A stretch of 34,536 nucleotides of DNA from Actinomycetes bacterium (GCA_021818025.1 JAKAFH010000015.1:1-34536); one strand, 5' to 3'; counted from the stretch's first letter, positions 1-8,345 are shown. The notes: generated by a model not told the origin, from the letters alone. Translations and numbers: made by a program.

Positions 1-82
1 GAGGAGGTAGCGCAAAGAGAGCGAGCGCCAGCGGGTCCCCCAACCCGTGATCAGGCGGCGCATCGCCTCGGGCCGCGGGGCG

Positions 83-1375
83 ATGGAGCAGCCCAACGCC
101 ACCAACGACGACGCCGCGCTCACCCCGACGTTCTGGGTCGCCCTGGTGCTGACGAGCGTGGCGACCGGCCTTTTCGCCATGTTCTTGATGTGGGTACTCG
201 CGGTGTTCGAACGACTGGCGTTCAACTTCACCAGCGGCAGCTACCAGAACGCCGTCGCCGCGGTGGGTGGAGCGCGCCGGGTGCTGATGCTCTCGATCTC
301 GGGGGTCGTCGGCGCGGTCGGGTGGTACCTCATCCGCCGGCTGCTGCGCCACGACCGGGCCGAGATCGACGACGCCCTGTGGCGCGGCGACGGGAATCTC
401 TCGATGCGCCGCAGCATCCTCACCTCGGTGCTCTCGGAGGTCGTCATCGGCATGGGCGCGTCCATCGGCCGCGAGGCGGCACCCAAGCTCATGGGCGGCG
501 CGTCGGGCAGCATGGTCGCGCGCTGGTTCAACTTCAGCCCGGCCCAGCGCCGGCTGCTCGTGGCCTGCGGCGGCGGCGCCGGGCTCGCCGCGGTCTACAA
601 CGTGCCCATCGGCGGTGCCCTGTTCACCGCCGAGGTCCTCGTCGGCAGCCTCGCTCTGCCGGTCGTGCTGCCGGCCCTCGCCGCGACCCTGATCGCGACC
701 TTCACGGGGTGGCTGTACCTGTCGAGCACCGCCACCTACACCGACGTCGCGCGCTACCACTTCAGCGCCGCGTTGATGGTGTGGTCGGTCATCGCCGGGG
801 TGGTGATCGGGTTACTCGCCGTGGTCTACGTGCGCATCATCGGCTGGTCGGCGCATCATCGCGCCTCGGGCAAGACGATCTTCTGGGTGATGCCGCTCAC
901 GTTCCTCGCCATCGGCGGCCTCGGGGTCTGGTACCCCCAGCTCTTCGGCAACGGCAAGGACATGGCCCACGAGGCCTTCCTCGGCGTCGGCAGCGTCTGG
1001 CTGCTCTTCGCGCTCTTCGCGCTCAAGCCATTCGTGACGGCGGCCACGCTCGGGAGCGGCGCCGGTGGGGGCGTCTTCACCCCGTTCCTCAGCACCGGCG
1101 CCGTCCTCGGCGGCTTCCTCGGCATCATCTGGTCCTACCTCTGGCCCGGGACCCCGGTCGGCGCCTACGCGCTCGTCGGGGCGGCCGCGATGATCGGGGC
1201 CTCGATGCAGGCGCCCCTCGCCGGGCTCGTGCTCGTTATCGAGCTGACCCACGGGGGTTTTGACATCGCGGTCCCGATGATCACCGCGACGGTCATCGCG
1301 ACCTTGCTCGTTCGCCAGATCGATGGGTACTCCATGTACTCGGCGCGCTTACCCCAACACGACGAGGGCGGCTGA
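83..1375 (+). CDS. ClC-family chloride channel/transporter without CBS domains
   Basis: Integral membrane protein of the voltage-gated chloride channel (ClC) family, 430 aa from ATG 83. Visible signatures are GREAAP at about 130-134 (gating glutamate E131, equivalent to GREGP) and GSGAGGGVFTP at about 324-334 (GxFxP anion-pore motif). Many hydrophobic helices run through the protein; it stops after the last one, so the cytoplasmic CBS pair is absent. In ALFTAEVL the position equivalent to the internal proton glutamate of exchangers (E203 of E. coli ClC) is V185, as in ClC channels. The first pore motif (GSGIP) is not recognisable. An in-frame GTG at 47 would add 12 residues containing codons rare in this window, so ATG 83 is preferred. 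First gene of a tight plus-strand run, 24 bp before the PaiB-like gene. Confidence 0.9.
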   Translation: MEQPNATNDDAALTPTFWVALVLTSVATGLFAMFLMWVLAVFERLAFNFTSGSYQNAVAAVGGARRVLMLSISGVVGAVGWYLIRRLLRHDRAEIDDALWRGDGNLSMRRSILTSVLSEVVIGMGASIGREAAPKLMGGASGSMVARWFNFSPAQRRLLVACGGGAGLAAVYNVPIGGALFTAEVLVGSLALPVVLPALAATLIATFTGWLYLSSTATYTDVARYHFSAALMVWSVIAGVVIGLLAVVYVRIIGWSAHHRASGKTIFWVMPLTFLAIGGLGVWYPQLFGNGKDMAHEAFLGVGSVWLLFALFALKPFVTAATLGSGAGGGVFTPFLSTGAVLGGFLGIIWSYLWPGTPVGAYALVGAAAMIGASMQAPLAGLVLVIELTHGGFDIAVPMITATVIATLLVRQIDGYSMYSARLPQHDEGG

Positions 1376-1399
1376 TCGGCCGCCACGAGAGGATGTGAC

Positions 1400-2011
1400 G
1401 TGTACACCTTGCCCAGCTTCCAACTCAGCGAAGACGACGCGTGGTCGATGGTGCTCGAAGCGGGCGCTGGCTTCTACGTGCGCCCGACGTCGTCAGGGCT
1501 GCGAAGCGTGTTCGCGCCCATCGTCGTCGACGAGTCGCGCCGAACCATCACCACCCACGTGGCGCGAGCGAACGACTGGTGGCGCGAGGCCGATGGCGCT
1601 GACGTGCTCGTGCTCGTGCTCGCGGCGAGCGCCTACGTCTCGCCGCGCCACTACCCCAGCAAGGCCGAGTCGCCCGGCGTCGTGCCGACGTGGAACTACG
1701 TGGCCGCCGAGATCCGCGGCACCGTGGGCGTGCACGACGACGCGACCTGGACGCGCGCCCAGGTCGAGCGACAGACGGACCGATTCGAGGCGACCGCCGC
1801 GACGCCGTGGCGGGTGACTGACGCGCCGAGCGACTTCATCGACCGTCAGATCCGCGCCATCGTCGGGGTCTCGATCGCGGTGTCCTCCATCGAGGGCAAG
1901 GCCAAGCTGTCCCAGAACCGCCCCGAGATCGACCACGACGAAGTCCAGCGGGCGCTGTCCGAGGGGACGCTCGCCGATCGCGAGGTCGCCAGGTGGATGG
2001 GCCATGACTGA
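1400..2011 (+). CDS. PaiB-like FMN-binding protein (negative transcriptional regulator family)
   Basis: 203-aa protein with the PaiB architecture: an N-terminal MYTLPSFQ-type start, a split-barrel flavin-binding region, and the C-terminal KLSQNRPEID segment typical of the family. PaiB proteins bind FMN; Bacillus PaiB was described as a repressor of sporulation and protease genes, but the biochemical role of most members is unknown. The GTG start at 1400 is supported by a GAGAGGA Shine-Dalgarno sequence at 1387-1393. The gene overlaps the following GNAT gene by 8 bp (2004-2011), suggesting translational coupling. In Bacillus, paiB sits beside the GNAT gene paiA, and the same PaiB-plus-acetyltransferase pairing is seen here, although orthology to PaiA is not established. 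Confidence 0.82.
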   Translation: MYTLPSFQLSEDDAWSMVLEAGAGFYVRPTSSGLRSVFAPIVVDESRRTITTHVARANDWWREADGADVLVLVLAASAYVSPRHYPSKAESPGVVPTWNYVAAEIRGTVGVHDDATWTRAQVERQTDRFEATAATPWRVTDAPSDFIDRQIRAIVGVSIAVSSIEGKAKLSQNRPEIDHDEVQRALSEGTLADREVARWMGHD

Positions 2012-2498
2012 GGACCTGCTCGTACGTCCCTGTCAGGTCAGTGACGCCATGGTGCTGCGTGACGTGCGCCTCGAGGCGCTTCGCGACACACCCGACGCCT
2101 TCGGCTCGACCTTCGACGAGGCGAGCACGTGGCCAGCCGAGCGGTGGACCACGATGGCCTCGGACTGGAACTTCTACCTTGGCTACCTCGAGGGCCGTCC
2201 CGCGGGCATGGCCTCGGGCGGGTGGCACGAGCACTACCCGGGCACGCACTGGCTCTATGGGATGTACGTGACGCCGAGCGCTCGCGGGACCGGGCTCGCT
2301 GACGCGCTGGTGGACGCCGTGAGCACCTGGGCGTGCGCCCAGGGCGGCGACGCGCTCTACCTGCACGTCACCGCAACGGTGGCCCGGGCGCGACGGTTCT
2401 ACGAGCGGATCGGCTTCGTGCCGACCGGCGAGGTGACCGCCATGCACCGGGATTCTTCCCTACAGTTAGTAACCATGGTGAAGTACTTTGCATCCTGA
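2004..2498 (+). CDS. GNAT-family N-acetyltransferase (PaiB-coupled)
   Basis: 164-aa single-domain GNAT fold protein that would transfer an acyl group from acyl-CoA to an amine; the substrate is unknown. Acetyl-CoA binding motif A is visible as MYVTPSARGTGLADALVD at about residues 90-107 (R-G-T-G-L-A), followed by the C-terminal FYERIGFVPTGEV motif B typical of the family. ATG 2004 lies inside the last codons of the PaiB-like gene (ATGACTGA shared), so translation is probably coupled. Its 3' end overlaps the next GNAT gene by 11 bp. The neighbourhood resembles the Bacillus pai locus (polyamine N-acetyltransferase PaiA plus PaiB). A polyamine substrate is possible, and an agmatinase lies 3 kb downstream, but this is only inference. 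Confidence 0.85.
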   Translation: MTEDLLVRPCQVSDAMVLRDVRLEALRDTPDAFGSTFDEASTWPAERWTTMASDWNFYLGYLEGRPAGMASGGWHEHYPGTHWLYGMYVTPSARGTGLADALVDAVSTWACAQGGDALYLHVTATVARARRFYERIGFVPTGEVTAMHRDSSLQLVTMVKYFAS

Positions 2499-2967
2499 CG
2501 CCCCCGAATTCCACGTCGAGATCGTCAGCCCCGTCGCCCTGCACGCGGTGCGCCGACGGGTGCTGCGCGGCGACGACCCCGCCATCTCGGTCGTCGACGC
2601 GCGCGACGACGACGACACCGCGCTGCACGTGGCGGGCCTGCTCGGGGACCGCCTCGTCGTGACCTCGTCGTACTACCCGTCGACCTCGCCCGTGCACCCC
2701 GAGCGCGTGACCTATCAACTGCGCTACATGGCGACCGACTTCGACGTGCAGGGGCGCGGCTACGGCGCACTCGTCGCCGCGGCGGCCGAGGACCTGCTGC
2801 GCCAGCGCGGCGTCGAGGAGCTCTGGGCCAACGGTCGCGACACGGCGCTCGGCTTCTATCGCGCGACCGGCTGGCAGACGGTGCCCGGCTCGGAACACCT
2901 GAGCCCCGAGACCCAGCTGCCCCACACGATGATCGTCAAGAGCCTGCTCGACGGCGCGGAATCCTGA
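2488..2967 (+). CDS. GNAT-family N-acetyltransferase, TTG start
   Basis: 159-aa acyltransferase of the GNAT superfamily, substrate unknown. Motif A is seen as DFDVQGRGYGALVAAAAE at about 88-105 (Q-G-R-G-Y-G), and the C-terminal acceptor-side motif as FYRATGWQTV. The best start is TTG 2488, which lies 11 bp inside the preceding GNAT gene and has GGTGAAG just upstream; no ATG precedes the conserved region in this frame. The protein is unlike its GNAT neighbour in sequence, so the pair does not look like a recent duplication. It is followed after 2 bp by the DUF3048 gene, keeping the run operon-like. Confidence 0.8.
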   Translation: MHPDAPEFHVEIVSPVALHAVRRRVLRGDDPAISVVDARDDDDTALHVAGLLGDRLVVTSSYYPSTSPVHPERVTYQLRYMATDFDVQGRGYGALVAAAAEDLLRQRGVEELWANGRDTALGFYRATGWQTVPGSEHLSPETQLPHTMIVKSLLDGAES

Positions 2968-2969
2968 TC

Positions 2970-3986
2970 GTGCGTCGCCTCGCCGTCACCCTCGTGGTCG
3001 TGGTCGTCGTCGTTGCGGTGTCACTCATCGCCCTGCGCCACCACGCGGCCTCGAGCGAGACCACCACCACGACGTCCCCGCCGTCGAGCACCACCACGGC
3101 CGCGGTCGCGACCGCGCCGCTCACCGGACTCGCGGATCCCTCCGGACAGGCGGGCCAGCGCCCAGCCCTGACCGTCAAGGTCGAGAACACGCCCGAGGCG
3201 ATGCCCCAGTGGGGGATCGACCAGGCCGACGTCATCTACGAGGAGATCGTGAACGGTGGCATCACCCGACTCGCCGCGGTCTTCAACTCGCACGCACCGA
3301 CCAAGATCGGGCCCGTCCGGTCGGTCCGCCCAACCGACGAGCAGGTCGTCTTTCCCCTCGGCGGCATCTTCGCCTTCTCCGGCGGCGCGCCCTACGCGCT
3401 CGCGGCCATCGCCAAGGCGCCCGTGACGCTGGTCGACGAGTCGAGCGCCGGGGCCGCGATGTTCCGCGACCCCAACCTGCTCGCCCCGCACAACCTCTTC
3501 GCCGTCGGGCCGTCGCTCTTCACCTTCAAGGCCACGCCCATCCCGCCGCGGCCGCTCTTTGCGTACCGGTCACCGTCCACGCGCGTGGTCGGGCCGGCGG
3601 TCGCGTCGGTGACCGTGCCGTTCCCGAGCATCTACCCCGAGACGTGGACCTGGGACGCCGCGACCGGCTCGTGGGACCGCACGATCTTCGGCCAGCCGGG
3701 GATCACCGGGACCGGCGTGCGCGAGTCACCGGTCAACGTGCTCGTGATGTGGGTCAACTACGTCAACGGCGTCGGCACGTTCACCTCGTACGCGAACCTG
3801 CTCGGTACCGGACCCGTGACGCTCTTCAGCGCGGGCAAGGAGGTCCAGGGGACGTGGTCGCGCGGGCCGTCCCTGAGCGACCCGATCGTCTATTCGACGA
3901 CGTCGGGCAAGCCGCTGGCGCTCACCCCCGGCCAGACCTGGGTCGAGCTGCTCAACACCGGCGCCGTGCTCAGCGTGCACCACTAG
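2970..3986 (+). CDS. DUF3048 (YerB-like) exported or membrane-anchored protein
   Basis: 338-aa protein of the DUF3048/YerB family, function unknown. It opens with a basic residue pair and a very hydrophobic helix rich in valine at about 4-22, acting as membrane anchor or signal; there is no lipobox cysteine. A Thr/Ser-rich linker (about 30-48) leads to the DUF3048 N-terminal domain (about 50-200, containing VKVENTPEAMPQWGIDQADV, EEIVNGGITRL and KIGPVRSVRP motifs). The C-terminal DUF3048 domain (about 225-335) contains VLVMWVNY and GQTWVELL. GTG 2970 follows the GNAT gene by 2 bp, so it is probably co-transcribed. The product should act outside the membrane. Confidence 0.86.
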   Translation: MRRLAVTLVVVVVVVAVSLIALRHHAASSETTTTTSPPSSTTTAAVATAPLTGLADPSGQAGQRPALTVKVENTPEAMPQWGIDQADVIYEEIVNGGITRLAAVFNSHAPTKIGPVRSVRPTDEQVVFPLGGIFAFSGGAPYALAAIAKAPVTLVDESSAGAAMFRDPNLLAPHNLFAVGPSLFTFKATPIPPRPLFAYRSPSTRVVGPAVASVTVPFPSIYPETWTWDAATGSWDRTIFGQPGITGTGVRESPVNVLVMWVNYVNGVGTFTSYANLLGTGPVTLFSAGKEVQGTWSRGPSLSDPIVYSTTSGKPLALTPGQTWVELLNTGAVLSVHH

Positions 3987-4015
3987 CCGACCCGGTTCTC
4001 GACAACGCGCTGGCA

Positions 4016-4021
4016 TAAGGT
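4016..4021 (+). promoter_or_regulatory. -10 box for alpha/beta hydrolase gene
   Basis: TAAGGT ends 9 nt before ATG 4031, so transcription would begin only 1-3 nt before, or at, the start codon. No clear -35 hexamer. Confidence 0.45.
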
Positions 4022-4030
4022 GGACTCGAT

Positions 4031-4948
4031 ATGACCACGCACGAGGGCTACCACGAACGGGCGATCGACGGACCCGACGGCCGGCGCCTCGAGGTCGCCA
4101 CGACCGGGCCCGCGTCGGGTCGAACGGTCGTCGTGCACCACGGCACGCCGGGCACGGCGTCGTTGGTGCACTTCTTTGACGAGCTGGCCGAGGAGTACGG
4201 GCTCTTCGTCGTGGGCCTCAGCCGACCGGGCTACGGCGCGTCGACGCGCCGCGAGGGCCGCGTCGTGGGCTCGGTCGTCGAGGACGTGCACGCAGTTCTC
4301 GACGCGCTACGTCGTGACCGCTACCTCGCCGTCGGCTGGTCCGGCGGCGGTCCGCACGCGATCGCCTGCGCGGCGCTCGGCGCGCCGCGCTGTCTCGCCG
4401 CGTGGTCGCTCGCCGGCGTGGCGCCGACCGACGTCGACTTCGACTGGACCGCGGGCATGGGTCCCGAGAACGTCGCAGAATTCGAGCTCGCCCGCGCGGG
4501 TGGACCGGAGTATGACGCGTTCATGGAGGTGGCCGCCGCGGTCATGTCCGCGGCGACGCCCGAGTCGGTCTTCGCGGACTTCGGCGGTCTCCTCTCGCCG
4601 GTCGACCAGGCGGCCCTCGCCGGCGCGTCGGCCCGCGAGTTCATGGCCAGCTCGATGCGCGAGGCGTTCGCGACGGGGTGGCGGGGCTTCTACGACGACG
4701 ACCGCGCCATATTGGCGCCGTGGGGATTTGACCTGGCCGCGGTGTCGGTGCCGGTCGCGGTCTGGTACGGCGAGCACGACCTGATGGTGCCGCCCTCGCA
4801 CGGCCGGTGGCTCGCCGAGGCCATCGCCGGGGCGGCCACGACCTACTTCCCCGACGACGGGCATGTCTCGCTCGTCTTTCACCACGGCCGCGACCTCGCG
4901 GCCGCCCTCGCCGATCCCGCCTTCGCCGGGGCCGACCCCGACCAGTAA
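4031..4948 (+). CDS. alpha/beta-fold hydrolase
   Basis: 305-aa alpha/beta hydrolase of the proline iminopeptidase/haloperoxidase-like group; the substrate cannot be named from sequence. The oxyanion motif HHGTPG is near residue 37-42, the nucleophile elbow is GWSGGG with S104, the acid is D250 in YGEHDLMVP, and the histidine is H278 in DDGHVSL. A cap region lies between about 135 and 225. ATG 4031 is preceded by TAAGGT, read as a -10 box for a leaderless transcript; AAGGTGG could also serve as a weak ribosome site. The agmatinase gene starts 8 bp after its stop, so the two are probably one transcript. Confidence 0.88.
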   Translation: MTTHEGYHERAIDGPDGRRLEVATTGPASGRTVVVHHGTPGTASLVHFFDELAEEYGLFVVGLSRPGYGASTRREGRVVGSVVEDVHAVLDALRRDRYLAVGWSGGGPHAIACAALGAPRCLAAWSLAGVAPTDVDFDWTAGMGPENVAEFELARAGGPEYDAFMEVAAAVMSAATPESVFADFGGLLSPVDQAALAGASAREFMASSMREAFATGWRGFYDDDRAILAPWGFDLAAVSVPVAVWYGEHDLMVPPSHGRWLAEAIAGAATTYFPDDGHVSLVFHHGRDLAAALADPAFAGADPDQ

Positions 4949-4956
4949 GGACAGTC

Positions 4957-5967
4957 ATGCGCATCGGCAACCTCTACGGACCAGACGCCACCTTCCTCGG
5001 CGTGCCAGCGGCCGATCCCGACGACCGCGCCACGTGGCGCGACGCGCGCGCCGCGATCATCGGGGCGCCCTTCGACGGCGGGACGTCGCACCGCTCGGGC
5101 TGTCGCTTCGGCCCCCAGGCGATCCGCATCACCGACTACCTGCCCCACGACGGCTCGCGCCCGAGCCTCGCGCTCGGGGTCGACCCACTCATCGAGCTCG
5201 GGGTCGTGGACCTCGGGGACGTCGAGATGCCCTCGGGCGAGACCGAGAAGTCGCTTGCGCGACTCGAGGACCGCGTGGCCGCGGTCGCGGCGGCGGGCGT
5301 GCTGCCCGTGGTGCTCGGCGGGGACCACACGATCGCGCTACCCGACGTGACGGCCCTGGCGCGCCACGTGGGCTGGGGGCGTGTCTCGGTCATCCACTTC
5401 GACGCCCACGCCGACACCGGCGACTCCCAGATGGGCTCGCTCTACGGCCACGGCACGCCGATGCGCCGGCTCATCGAGTCGGGCGCCTGCCGCGGCGACC
5501 GCTTCATCCAGATCGGGCTGCGGGGCTACTGGCCCGAGCCCGAGACCCTCGACTGGATGGCCGACCAGCAGATGCGCTCCTTCGAGATGGGCGAGATCGT
5601 GGCCCGGGGACTCGACGCCGTGCTCGACGAGGCCCTCGAGCTCGCGCGCACGGACTGTGAGGCGATCTTCCTCTCGGTCGACGTGGACGTCGTGGATCCC
5701 GGCTCGGCGCCGGGCACCGGCACGCCCGAGCCGGGCGGCCTCTCCAGCCGCCAGCTACTCGACGCGGTGCGCCGCATCGCCATGGAAGGTCCCCTCGGGG
5801 GACTAGACGTCGTCGAGGTCTCCCCGCCCTACGACCACGCCGAGATCACCGCCTACCTCGGGAACCGCGTCGTGCTCGAGGCGCTCGGCGGCGTGGCCTG
5901 GGCCGCGGCTCAGGGCCGCGGGGCCGCCGTGCGCGACCCGGGCGACCCGCTCCTAAAGGACCGCTAG
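4957..5967 (+). CDS. speB: agmatinase / ureohydrolase family protein
   Basis: 336-aa arginase/agmatinase-fold enzyme that hydrolyses a guanidino group to urea plus an amine using two Mn(II) ions. All metal motifs are present: GGDHT (H124), FDAHAD (D149, H151, D153) and SVDVDVVDP (D242, D244). The substrate-side EVSPPYD motif near the C terminus is of the agmatinase/guanidinobutyrase/proclavaminate amidinohydrolase type. Start ATG 4957 has TAAGGA at 4946-4951 formed across the previous stop codon; a longer in-frame extension upstream lies inside the hydrolase gene and is rejected. The substrate (agmatine, guanidinobutyrate or other) is not decided by the sequence. It ends tail to tail with the decarboxylase gene, sharing CTAG. 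Confidence 0.88.
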   Translation: MRIGNLYGPDATFLGVPAADPDDRATWRDARAAIIGAPFDGGTSHRSGCRFGPQAIRITDYLPHDGSRPSLALGVDPLIELGVVDLGDVEMPSGETEKSLARLEDRVAAVAAAGVLPVVLGGDHTIALPDVTALARHVGWGRVSVIHFDAHADTGDSQMGSLYGHGTPMRRLIESGACRGDRFIQIGLRGYWPEPETLDWMADQQMRSFEMGEIVARGLDAVLDEALELARTDCEAIFLSVDVDVVDPGSAPGTGTPEPGGLSSRQLLDAVRRIAMEGPLGGLDVVEVSPPYDHAEITAYLGNRVVLEALGGVAWAAAQGRGAAVRDPGDPLLKDR

Positions 5968-7334
5968 TCGCGCATCGTCTCGAGGATCCGGCGGATCAAC
6001 GCCTCGTCGGTGTCGGGGTGCAAGAAGGCGAACCGGGCGATCGTCTCGCCCTCCCACTTGGTCGGGGTGACGAAGGCGACCTGGTCGCGCAGCAGCTGCA
6101 GGCTCCACTCGTTGTAGCGCTCGTCGCTCCAGCCGATGCGACGGAACATCACGATCGAGAGGCTCGCCGGGCGAACCATCTCGACGTGGTCGTACTCGCC
6201 GATGATCACCTCGGCGCGCCGCGCGATGTCCACCGAGGCCTGGATCGCCGACTCGAAGGCGGCCGTGCCGTAGGTCACGAGCGAGTACCAGAACGGCAGG
6301 CCGCGGGCCCGACGTGAGAGGTGGATCGCGAAGTCCGACGGGTTCCACTCGTAGTGCTCGTCGTCGGTGCTGTGCAGGATATCGAGGTAGCTCGCCTGCT
6401 GGGCGAGGACCTTTCGCGCGACGGTGGGGTTGCGGTAGATCAGGGCCGCGCAGTCGAGCGGCGCGAAGAGCCACTTGTGCGGGTCCACGACGAAGCTGTC
6501 GGCGTGGCGCAGCCCGGTGAACTGGTAGCCCTCGGTCGCCGACATCATGGCCGCGCCGCCGTAGGCGCCGTCGACGTGGAACCACAGGTCGTGCTCGCGC
6601 GCGTAGGCGCCAAGTCCCTCGAGGTCGTCGACGATGCCGGCGTTGGTCGTCCCCGAGGTCGCGACGATGCCGATCACCGTCTCGGGGTGCGGGTCGTTCG
6701 CGAGCGCCTCGATCAGCGCCTCGCGGGTGAAGCGGTGCTCGGTGGTCTCCACGAGCAGGGCGTCCACCCCGATGACGTGCAGGGCCTTGCCGACGCTCGA
6801 GTGCGCGTCAGCCGAGATGGCGTAGCGCACGGCGCGCGGGTCGAGTTCGGGGTGCCGGGTGCGACCGACGTCGCGCCCGACCGTGAGACCGGCGAGGTTG
6901 CCCATCGAGCCGCCCGAGACGAAGGCGCCGCCCGATCCCGCGGGCATGCCCGCGCGCCCGGCGAGGTACTCGAGCGCCTGGTTCTCGGCGATCACGACCC
7001 CAGCCGACTCGAGCCAGCTCGTGCCGTTCAGCCCCGAGCACGCGACGACCATGTCAAAGAGCAGCGAGTTCTTCGTCGGCGCGTTGGGGATGAAGGCGAG
7101 GTAGGTCGAGGCGTCGCTCGAGACCACGGCCGGGGCGAGCGCGCGCTCGAAGAAGTCGAGCACCTCGATCGGCGCGCGACCCTCGGCGGTGATCATCGTC
7201 GACAGTTCGTCCAGGGGCAGCGGGGCCAGCCCGCCGTAGTCGAGGGGCACCGGGTCCATGGCGAGGCGCTCGCGGCAGTACTCGAGGATCGCGTTCGTCG
7301 CCTCGGCGTCGTATTCAAACATCGGATGTCCCAT
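5964..7334 (-). CDS. group II pyridoxal-phosphate-dependent amino acid decarboxylase
   Basis: 456-aa fold-type I PLP enzyme of the glutamate/aromatic-L-amino-acid/diaminobutyrate decarboxylase family. The PLP Schiff-base lysine is K287 in VDPHKWLF, the pyridine-N aspartate is D255 in HVDGAYGG, and the ring-stacking histidine is H178 in ADAHSSVGKA. Length is normal for the family. The product would be an amine plus CO2; substrate specificity (aromatic, glutamate or other) cannot be read with confidence. ATG 7334 has GAAAGG 8-13 nt upstream and a TACGAT -10 candidate at 7371-7366, so it has a conventional short leader. It converges on the agmatinase gene and the two stop codons overlap in CTAG. 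Confidence 0.9.
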   Translation of the reverse strand: MGHPMFEYDAEATNAILEYCRERLAMDPVPLDYGGLAPLPLDELSTMITAEGRAPIEVLDFFERALAPAVVSSDASTYLAFIPNAPTKNSLLFDMVVACSGLNGTSWLESAGVVIAENQALEYLAGRAGMPAGSGGAFVSGGSMGNLAGLTVGRDVGRTRHPELDPRAVRYAISADAHSSVGKALHVIGVDALLVETTEHRFTREALIEALANDPHPETVIGIVATSGTTNAGIVDDLEGLGAYAREHDLWFHVDGAYGGAAMMSATEGYQFTGLRHADSFVVDPHKWLFAPLDCAALIYRNPTVARKVLAQQASYLDILHSTDDEHYEWNPSDFAIHLSRRARGLPFWYSLVTYGTAAFESAIQASVDIARRAEVIIGEYDHVEMVRPASLSIVMFRRIGWSDERYNEWSLQLLRDQVAFVTPTKWEGETIARFAFLHPDTDEALIRRILETMRD

Positions 7335-7365
7335 AGTTCGTTACCTTTCAAATGAGGCCCCTGCC

Positions 7366-7371
7366 ATCGTA
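7366..7371 (-). promoter_or_regulatory. -10 candidate for PLP decarboxylase gene
   Basis: TACGAT on the minus strand, 31 nt before ATG 7334. It would give a leader of about 25 nt that includes the GAAAGG ribosome site. -35 not evident. Confidence 0.35.
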
Positions 7372-7413
7372 GACAGTGCGCGCGGGACGCCGAGAGCGGC
7401 GCCGACGCCTCGG

Positions 7414-7419
7414 TAGCAT
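7414..7419 (+). promoter_or_regulatory. -10 box of leaderless pheA promoter
   Basis: TAGCAT ends 5 nt before ATG 7425, placing the transcript start at the A of the start codon. No Shine-Dalgarno is present. Confidence 0.6.
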
Positions 7420-7424
7420 GTGGC

Positions 7425-8345
7425 ATGAGCGAGACCACGATCGGCTTCCTCGGGCCCGCGGGCTCGTTCTCCCACGAGGCCGTCACCACCCTCGGCGAGG
7501 GCCGGGCCGTCGCGGTCGGCACCATCGGCGACCTGCTGGCCGAGATCGCCCAAGGGCGGCTCGACCGGGCACTCGTGCCCATCGAGAACGCCATCGAGGG
7601 CACCGTCTCGGCGACGATCGACGGACTGGTCTTTGACTACGACCTCTACATCGAGCGCGAGGTCGTGCGCCCGATCCACCTGCACCTGCTCGCCCGGCCG
7701 GGCGTGTCGCTCGACCAGGTCACGACGGTCTACAGCTACGTGCACGCCCTCGCCCAGATCCGCGGCTTCCTCGCGGGCCTGCCGGGGGCGGCCGTGGTGC
7801 AGTCGACGTCGACCTCGGAGGCGGCGCGCCTGGTGGCCGAGTCCGACGAGCCGTGGGCCGCCGTCGGCTCGGCGATGGCCGGGGAGATCTTCGGGCTCGC
7901 GTCCCTCGCCGCTGACATCGAGGACCACCCCGACAACGCCACGCGCTTCGTCGTGGTCGGCCGCGACGCTATCGCCGCACCGACCGGCCACGATCGCACG
8001 ACGATCGTGTGCTTCCAGGACAACGACCGGCCGGGCTCGCTCTACGGGATCCTCGGCCGGTTCGCCGCGCGCGACATCAACCTGACCAAGCTCGAGAGCC
8101 GGCCGACCAAGCGCGGGCTCGGGGACTACTGCTTCGTGATCGAGTTCGAGGGCCACGTCGACGACGACATCGTGGCGGACTGCCTGGTCGACCTACAGGC
8201 CCACCTCGCGCGGGTGAAGTTCCTCGGCTCCTATCCGGTGACCGGCGAGGAGGCGACGCACCGGCGCGTCGAGGTCGAGGAGGCCCGCCGGGCGGCCGCG
8301 AACTGGATGGCGTCGCTGCGCTCGAGGGTGCGAACCAGCAGCTGA
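7425..8345 (+). CDS. pheA: prephenate dehydratase
   Basis: 306-aa monofunctional prephenate dehydratase converting prephenate to phenylpyruvate in phenylalanine synthesis. The catalytic PDT domain spans about 5-185 with FLGPAGSFSHEA at the N terminus, PIENAIEGTV near 50-59, and the TRF motif with catalytic T173. The regulatory ACT domain (about 198-280) contains the phenylalanine-binding ESRP motif (E224-P227); the usual GALV motif appears as GSLY. No chorismate mutase domain is fused, as is usual in actinobacteria. The start is fixed by a TAGCAT box 5 nt upstream. It stands alone on this strand and faces the tRNA-Ser gene. Confidence 0.95.
   Translation: MSETTIGFLGPAGSFSHEAVTTLGEGRAVAVGTIGDLLAEIAQGRLDRALVPIENAIEGTVSATIDGLVFDYDLYIEREVVRPIHLHLLARPGVSLDQVTTVYSYVHALAQIRGFLAGLPGAAVVQSTSTSEAARLVAESDEPWAAVGSAMAGEIFGLASLAADIEDHPDNATRFVVVGRDAIAAPTGHDRTTIVCFQDNDRPGSLYGILGRFAARDINLTKLESRPTKRGLGDYCFVIEFEGHVDDDIVADCLVDLQAHLARVKFLGSYPVTGEEATHRRVEVEEARRAAANWMASLRSRVRTSS

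Noticed and set aside
1-63. Possible start of a divergent minus-strand gene (ATG at 63, 21 codons open to the left edge)
   Set aside because: Too short to judge, no -10 box or convincing ribosome site, and chance open frames are common at this GC content.
5964-7334. Reading the group II decarboxylase as the arginine decarboxylase feeding the agmatinase
   Set aside because: Known arginine decarboxylases belong to other PLP fold groups or are pyruvoyl enzymes; the genes are convergent, not co-transcribed; substrate residues cannot be assigned.
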